DNA of 64,000 nucleotides from JAOUFP01 sp947085825 (GTDB lineage: Bacteria > Nitrospirota > Thermodesulfovibrionia > Thermodesulfovibrionales > UBA6898): contig CAMTXX010000039.1 in the NCBI GenBank assembly GCA_947085825.1, positions 13,489 to 77,488 of the forward strand. Direction: 5' to 3'. This document shows, one piece after another, positions 59,582-64,000 of the stretch. The position numbers were made by a program, and so were the translations under genes. The notes beneath the pieces were generated by a model, which saw only the letters and a list, made by a program, of their open reading frames with translations, did no database searches and was not told the DNA's origin. Each line of letters begins with the position of its first letter. Position 1 is the first letter of the stretch.

Positions 59582-61267
59582 CTATGCCCTTGTCATCTGC
59601 CTGTATTTAATCCTGTGAGGCTGGTCCGCAGCAGCGCCCAACCTCTCCTTCCTGTCAGCTTCATATTCAGAATAGTTGCCGTTGAACCAGACAACCTTGC
59701 TGTCTCCTTCAAAGGCGAGGATATGAGTCGCTATCCTGTCGAGAAACCAGCGGTCATGGCTTATCACCACAGCGCATCCCGCAAAGTTTTCAAGAGCTTC
59801 TTCCAGCGCCCTCATGGTATTAACATCCAGATCATTCGTCGGTTCGTCCAGCAAAAGCACATTGGCCTCTTCCTTCAGCATTCTGGCAAGATGCACCCTA
59901 TTGCGTTCACCGCCTGAGAGCATACTCACCTTTTTCTGCTGGTCAGCCCCTGAAAAATTAAAGCGGGCCACATAAGCGCGTGAATTGATCTGTTTTTTGC
60001 CCAATTGTATCGAATCCTGATCATCGGAGATCACCTCCCATATCGTCTTGTCAGGATTAAGCGAATTACGGCTCTGATCAACATAAGCCAGCTTAACTGT
60101 ATCACCGATTTTTATTGTTCCTGATTCGGGTTTTTCCTGACCGGTTATCATACGAAACAAGGTTGTTTTGCCTGCGCCATTCGGACCGATTACGCCTATG
60201 ATACCTCCCGGAGGAAGCGAAAAAGTCATCCCTTCCATCAACAGATTATCTCCGTAGGATTTGACCACATTTTCAGATTCAATCACGACATTTCCAAGCC
60301 GGGGGCCTGGCGGAATGTAAATCTCCATTTCTTTGGAATTTTTCTCGACATCCTGTCGTAAAAGCGCTTCATAAGAATTGATTCGGGCCTTTGCTTTTGC
60401 GTGTCTTCCTTTAGGTGACATGTTGATCCACTCAAGTTCACGCTGGAGGGTCTTCTGTCGCTCGCTCTCAGTCTTTTCTTCCTGCTGCAGCTTATTTTTC
60501 TTCTGTTCAAGCCATGAGGAATAGTTTCCCTTCCAGGGTATTCCCTGCCCTCTGTCAAGTTCCAATATCCATCCGGCTACATTATCAAGAAAGTAACGGT
60601 CATGGGTGACTGCTATGATCGTGCCGGCATATTCCTTCAGATGATGCTCAAGCCATGCAACAGATTCTGCGTCCAGGTGGTTGGTGGGCTCATCAAGGAG
60701 AAGGATGTCCGGTTTTTTCAGAAGCAGCCTGCAAAGCGCTACCCGCCTTTTTTCTCCGCCTGACAATACCTTGACCGGCGTATCACCTGCAGGACACCTG
60801 AGTGCATCCATCGCCATTTCCAGGCGTGAATCCAGGTTCCAGGCATCAAGCATATCGAGTTTTTCCTGCACCTGCCCCTGTCTTTCTATGAGTTTGCTCA
60901 TCTCTTCATCTGTCATAGGTTCAGCAAACTTATCATTAATCCGGTTAAACTCATGAAGGGCATCTACAGCCTCCTGCGCGCCCTCTTCCACAATCTCACG
61001 CACTGTCTTGTTTTCATCAAGTGCCGGCTCCTGTTCGAGCATCCCGATTGTATGACCCGGAGACAGAACAGTCTGGCCGTTAAAGCTTTTATCCGTACCT
61101 GCAAGTATCCTCAGGAGAGAACTCTTGCCTGAACCGTTCAAACCGAGCACTCCTATCTTTGCTCCGTAAAAATATGAAAGATAGATGTCCTTTAGTACCG
61201 GCTTTTTATCGTAAAACTTGCTTACTCCTATCATTGAATAAATTACTTTATTCGGTTCATTGCTCAT
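59582..61267 (-). CDS. ettA: Energy-dependent translational throttle protein EttA
   Basis: EttA is an ABC-F ATPase that binds the ribosomal E site and regulates entry into elongation by energy state. The 561-residue protein has two ATPase domains (Walker A GLNGSGKSS near 43-51 and GPNGAGKTT near 360-368) with LSGGEKRR and LSGGERNR signatures. The linker between them is charged, and the arm is short. There is no membrane domain. It is a single gene upstream of the decayed accessory region. Confidence 0.95.
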   Translation of the reverse strand: MSNEPNKVIYSMIGVSKFYDKKPVLKDIYLSYFYGAKIGVLGLNGSGKSSLLRILAGTDKSFNGQTVLSPGHTIGMLEQEPALDENKTVREIVEEGAQEAVDALHEFNRINDKFAEPMTDEEMSKLIERQGQVQEKLDMLDAWNLDSRLEMAMDALRCPAGDTPVKVLSGGEKRRVALCRLLLKKPDILLLDEPTNHLDAESVAWLEHHLKEYAGTIIAVTHDRYFLDNVAGWILELDRGQGIPWKGNYSSWLEQKKNKLQQEEKTESERQKTLQRELEWINMSPKGRHAKAKARINSYEALLRQDVEKNSKEMEIYIPPGPRLGNVVIESENVVKSYGDNLLMEGMTFSLPPGGIIGVIGPNGAGKTTLFRMITGQEKPESGTIKIGDTVKLAYVDQSRNSLNPDKTIWEVISDDQDSIQLGKKQINSRAYVARFNFSGADQQKKVSMLSGGERNRVHLARMLKEEANVLLLDEPTNDLDVNTMRALEEALENFAGCAVVISHDRWFLDRIATHILAFEGDSKVVWFNGNYSEYEADRKERLGAAADQPHRIKYRQMTRA

Positions 61268-61479
61268 CTATAAATATTCTCCTTGGTTTTAATATTATTT
61301 TTTGCACATAAAGATTGACTCTTTGAAGTTCAAAAACCTTACGATTGAATAGACAATATTTTACAGTGATTGCAGCCTGATTAGCAATATTCCATGTACC
61401 GTGTACCGCCCCAAAGTCACGTCAAGGCCAGTCGCAATTTGTCATTCCAGCACCAGAAGTAGGGAACTGAGGTTCAGTT

Positions 61480-61738
61480 CTATGTTGAACTCATCTTATA
61501 GGCGCGGTCATGATGTTCAAAGTCGAGAAATATCACTCTTTTGTTCTTTTCGTCAACTTCATAGAGCAACACAAAATGACCGACATGCACCCTTCTCCTG
61601 CCTTTTAGGACATTTCGCAGAGGTTTTCCCATTTCAGGATTCCCGGCTATCTGTAAAATCTTTTTGGCTACAGTATTGATAATGCCTCCTATCCTTTTGG
61701 GCAAGCTTCTGCAAGGCTTTTTCAAGCTCCTCTTTGAT
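61480..61738 (-). pseudogene. relE: Broken RelE-type toxin gene
   Basis: Two frames together give a RelE toxin. From 61738 one frame reads IKEELEKALQKLAQKDRRHYQ. Near 61672-61685 the match shifts to another frame with VAKKILQIAGNPEMGKPLRN and then GRRRVHVGHFVLLYEVDE, ending VIFLDFEHHDRAYK. The first frame has a stop just upstream and lacks a start codon. A 96-codon frame spanning the site (61480-61770) exists only because it begins in the neighbouring COG2865 fragment. It is probably non-functional, unless the sequence has an indel error. Confidence 0.7.
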
Positions 61739-61746
61739 TTAATACA

Positions 61747-61932
61747 CCCTTTAAACTCCGGCTCATGCAATCCGGCCTTTTTACATTCATTTGTAATCTT
61801 GATAGTGCCTCTCCCCCATGTCTAAATTAACCCTGCCTTGAAAAACACATCCGCCAGCAATTCATTCCTTGGACTGGAAGGATGGCTTTTCTTTAGGTTA
61901 GAAATTTGAATATCTTTAGGCAATGCCCCGTT
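61747..61932 (-). pseudogene. Fragment of a COG2865-type ATP-binding regulator
   Basis: The minus frame reads NGALPKDIQISNLKKSHPSS, then PRNELLADVFFKAGLI-stop-TWGRGTIKITNECKKAGL and HEPEFK. This is the C-terminal ATP-binding stretch of COG2865 (AlbA_2/Schlafen-like plus HATPase_c_4) proteins, in which GLIE-WGRGT is typical. The in-frame TAG at 61822-61824 would replace the Glu. Only about 60 codons remain, wedged between vapC and relE remnants. Confidence 0.7.
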
Positions 61933-62317
61933 ACCAAATCGTAGAGACAACACCTGACCCTCGCATGGTTTCATCCTTTGTGATCAAAGATGAATTGTTA
62001 TACAAAGCAGTAGCAGCTATCAGCCTGTCATGCATCTCCAGATCGACTTCAATTTTGTCGGCGGCTCGCAATATCTCCGCATTTAAGGGGACAATTTCAA
62101 AGCTTTAGTTTTCTTCAATTCGCTCAAGTGTGTCTTCAAACGAAATCGAAGTTCTGCCTTTTCTTGCGATAAACATTATCTCGGCCAGAACAACAGCGGG
62201 CACAAATACAGTTCCATCTACTTCAGACGTCTGAAAAGCTTTAAGCGCGGCACTGCTCAACCGGCTGTCATCTGTAAAATACCAGACAAGAGAATGGGTA
62301 TCGGTTACATAGTCCAT
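61931..62317 (-). pseudogene. vapC: VapC-type PIN toxin with an in-frame stop
   Basis: From ATG 62317 the frame reads MDYVTDTHSLVWYF with the first acidic residues, and VLAEIMFIARKG, then meets TAA at 62105-62107 after residue 70. The same frame continues with SFEIVPLNAEI, MHDRLIAATAL (acidic residues) and SLITKDETMRGSGVVSTIW to a second TAA at 61931. Together 128 codons make one full PIN domain, so a single nonsense change has split it. The start overlaps the vapB stop (TAATG). Confidence 0.82.
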
Positions 62318-62553
62318 TAGATGCCCCTTCCTTTTTCATATGGAAAAAGTGACTTCCTGGCCTCAGTAAACAGTGAATCATCAATCTGGCTGCCCTTCCA
62401 TATCCCTCTTAATGAAGACCTTTTGCCTGTCTTTCTTGCGCCTGCCGTAATCTCCCCGGTCAACAAATGGATAATTTTGTAAATATTCCCCAACTTGTCA
62501 TCAGGGATTTTTTCGATTTCCTGTAAAATTCTTTCCTTATAGTTCGTCTGCAT
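62317..62553 (-). CDS. vapB: VapB-type antitoxin
   Basis: The 78-residue protein has an N-terminal helical region (YKERILQEIEKIPDDKLGNIYK) and a C-terminal toxin-binding tail (SLRGIWKGSQIDDSLFTEARKSLF) typical of antitoxins paired with PIN toxins. AGGAGG lies just upstream. It is intact, although its toxin gene carries a stop codon. It may continue as an autorepressor. Confidence 0.75.
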   Translation of the reverse strand: MQTNYKERILQEIEKIPDDKLGNIYKIIHLLTGEITAGARKTGKRSSLRGIWKGSQIDDSLFTEARKSLFPYEKGRGI

Positions 62554-62706
62554 ATCAACCTCCTCTTAGATATATAATTATCTCATAAATTCATCATTGA
62601 AAGCCTTGTCAAGAACCGACGGCATAAGGGTTTTGAGTTTTTTCGGGCTGCCAAGGGCTTTCCATTTAAATATGTTCTTTGTCCCTTTACCTTTACAAGC
62701 ATCAAC
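62554..62706 (-). other. Unassigned stretch after the DUF4145 gene
   Basis: In the frame of the DUF4145 stop the sequence stays open on the minus strand for 43 more codons, including KNIFKWKALGSPKKLKTL and LDKAFNDEFMR. It could be a remnant of another gene or a chance open stretch. I see no start codon with a ribosome site and no family match. Confidence 0.3.
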
Positions 62707-63688
62707 CTAACTTGAGCGAAAATATTGTTCTAATTTATCCAATAAATTTTCTGTTGTCAGTAAATGTTGCGGATTACATCCGACAATATGATCAATATAT
62801 CGAGGCTGTTTTAATTCGGTCAGCAAGTTTGACTTTTTGTTTCCTTTGCCTGAGTGATGATAAATCTGGCCTGTTATGATGAGACTGTATTTGCTCTGTC
62901 CTTTTTTTAGACTTTTCAGAATGTTGGTATTGGAGAGTTTATCATTGCCGATAAAATCAATGTCCCAGTCAGTTGCCTTGATCCCATATTTTACAAAATA
63001 CTTTTGCAATTCAGACATAAGAGTATTTTCATCTTTTCCCTTCAGTTTGTTTGCTTTCTCAGGATGAATATAAATAGAGGCGACAATACTTTCAGCTATG
63101 TCCATGCATGTATGAAGGTCTTCCGTACTCGGGGAATAAGACCTATGAATTGTTGCATGGCCGGCTTCTAAGATTGTCTTCAAAATCGCTTCTTGACTTA
63201 ATGAGATATGGCCATCTGCGGCAAAGGAATCAATATTTTTTTAAGAATGAACCTTGATCGCCGGATTTCTTGACCATGATGTGCTCTATCAAGGCACGAA
63301 TCCCCATTGTTGCAAGTCTGCGCGAATTGTTATGCAAACTGTTATAAATTTCTTTCATCAAATATAGAATAAGTGCCTGTTCATCATCAAAAGTATCCAA
63401 CTCGCGAAGCCATTTAGGTTCCGGGCGAGAAATGGCTGGAGGATAGTAATGAAAAACAGGGTAATTGTTGCCTTGATCATCAAGATTTCCACAAAACCAT
63501 TCTGTATGTCTCAAAATAATCGAATCGCATCCACGACATTTTAACATCTCATAAATATCAGTACCAGTTATGGGGGGGAAGTTATGGTCTGCATCGTCCT
63601 CTTTCCATGAAAAGGTTTCAGAGTGCAGAGCTTCTTGATTAGTGTCTCCTTGACACCTGTTGCAATGTGCTTTAATTATGCCGTTCAT
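62707..63688 (-). pseudogene. DUF4145-like protein gene with a frameshift
   Basis: The 5' part (63688 to 63230) encodes an N-terminal zinc ribbon (CNRC and CRGC) and a helical segment, NNSRRLATMGIRALIEHIMV. It ends in a TGA right after a run of seven A (T7 at 63236-63242 on the plus strand). With one A fewer the frame continues LKNIDSFAADGHISLSQEAI and joins LKTILEAGHATIHR...MDIAESIVA, the DUF4145 continuation, giving about 326 residues. DUF4145 proteins are HEPN-like and common in defence regions. It is a natural frameshift, slippage or a sequencing error. Confidence 0.75.
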
Positions 63689-63705
63689 TGTCCTTAATTA
63701 TTACC

Positions 63706-63763
63706 TGCCAACGATTAAACTCACAGGTGGCGGAACGCCATCCTGTGGAGTGCTTTGTTAGGC
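63706..63763. repeat. attC-like palindrome
   Basis: On the plus strand TGCCAAC (63706-63712) and GTTAGGC (63757-63763) bracket an imperfect hairpin: ACTC, ACAGG, TGGCG facing CGCCA, CCTGT, GAGT on the minus strand, with unpaired bases on one arm only. GTTAGGC is a perfect GTTRRRY integron core; the other core is imperfect. The 58-base length and bulged stem fit integron cassette attC sites. It lies between hicB and the DUF4145 gene. Confidence 0.55.
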
Positions 63764-63772
63764 AAGAAATAT

Positions 63773-63985
63773 TTATGCATATATCAGTTTGTTGCCTTTT
63801 GGTTCAGGTATCGAATCTCCAAATTCTTTTGCTGTATCTATCCACAATTGAATCGCTTCTTTAGCATTTTTTAAAGCATTTTCTGGAGTGCTGCCATGTG
63901 CCATACATCCCGGAAGCTCAGGCACTTCTGCTACAAAAGCCTCATCTTCGCTGCTCCAGTAAATTATTATCTCGTATTTATACAT
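63773..63985 (-). CDS. hicB: HicB-type antitoxin
   Basis: The 70-residue protein is a HicB partial RNase-H-like fold: YEIIIYWSSEDEAFVAEVPE, LPGCMAHGSTPENALKNAKE and AIQLWIDTAKEFGDSIPEP. It has no extra DNA-binding domain, so it is the short HicB form. AGGAGGAATTA is its ribosome site. No hicA follows downstream; a toxin gene could lie beyond the window upstream. Confidence 0.88.
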   Translation of the reverse strand: MYKYEIIIYWSSEDEAFVAEVPELPGCMAHGSTPENALKNAKEAIQLWIDTAKEFGDSIPEPKGNKLIYA

Positions 63986-64000
63986 TAATTCCTCCTCCCA

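Noticed and set aside
61923..62108. A 61-codon plus-strand frame.
   Set aside because: It is antisense to the second half of the split vapC.
1..64000. CRISPR arrays, rRNA genes, prophage genes and complete insertion sequences.
   Set aside because: No regularly spaced direct repeats, rRNA motifs, phage structural genes or transposase frames were seen.

Overview
The window is bacterial chromosome from a Gram-negative, probably anaerobic, free-living organism. Gene content (TatA/TatC, an outer-membrane barrel protein, lipoproteins, a MglA-type GTPase next to a GGDEF protein, HEAT plus HD-GYP proteins, DUF4416, myo-inositol-phosphate synthase, UbiA/UbiX, two Fe-S assembly loci, many SD-led overlapping genes) suggests a Nitrospirota (Thermodesulfovibrionia-like) or deltaproteobacterial-grade genome. 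That placement is inference from gene content; no rRNA is present.

Layout. 1-4.4 kb: era, a DUF151 nuclease and recO in a tight operon, then a DksA/TraR zinc-finger protein, a PilZ protein and mtgA. 4.5-5.7 kb: an accessory patch with a small unknown protein, an antitoxin, a ParE toxin and an HsdR restriction subunit; the last two keep both ends but lack their middles. 5.7-12.6 kb: nifU-nifS (minus strand), greA-pyrK-pyrD, then an Rrf2/IscR-type regulator with TusA-like, cysteine-desulfurase-like and IscU genes. The desulfurase of this second locus lacks the PLP lysine. 12.6-20 kb: a MITE-like repeat, tRNA-Ser, a lipoprotein, tRNA-Arg(ACG) followed directly by tadA, dapB, yacG, a Gx transporter/NusG-II/ApbE set, and a short uvrA. 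20-30.3 kb: ubiA-ubiX, a FmdB zinc ribbon, a response regulator, valS and a beta-repeat protein, nadC, lipA, hom, TusA and MoeB/ThiF.

30.4-38.7 kb: rnhA, a U32 peptidase, a Mur ligase, a barrel protein, tatA-tatC, and a HEAT/HD-GYP signalling pair. 38.7-46.7 kb: rplU-rpmA-obgE-proB, DUF4416, a TlpA thioredoxin, clpC, ndk and mdh. 46.8-48.6 kb: inositol-phosphate synthase plus a CDP-alcohol phosphatidyltransferase (probable inositol lipid synthesis), then tRNA-Gly. 49.1-61.3 kb: mtaB-miaB (minus), divergent secA-GGDEF-MglA GTPase (plus), an isochorismatase-family hydrolase, dnaB, rplI and ettA.

61.4-64 kb is a decaying accessory region on the minus strand. It holds hicB, an attC-like palindrome, a frameshifted DUF4145 gene, vapB, a vapC with an in-frame stop, a fragment of a COG2865-type ATP-binding protein, and a broken relE. 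The most interesting signals are the lysine-less desulfurase locus with an IscR-type operator, the two internally deleted genes near 5 kb, and the toxin-antitoxin debris with a possible integron-type recombination site near 63.7 kb.
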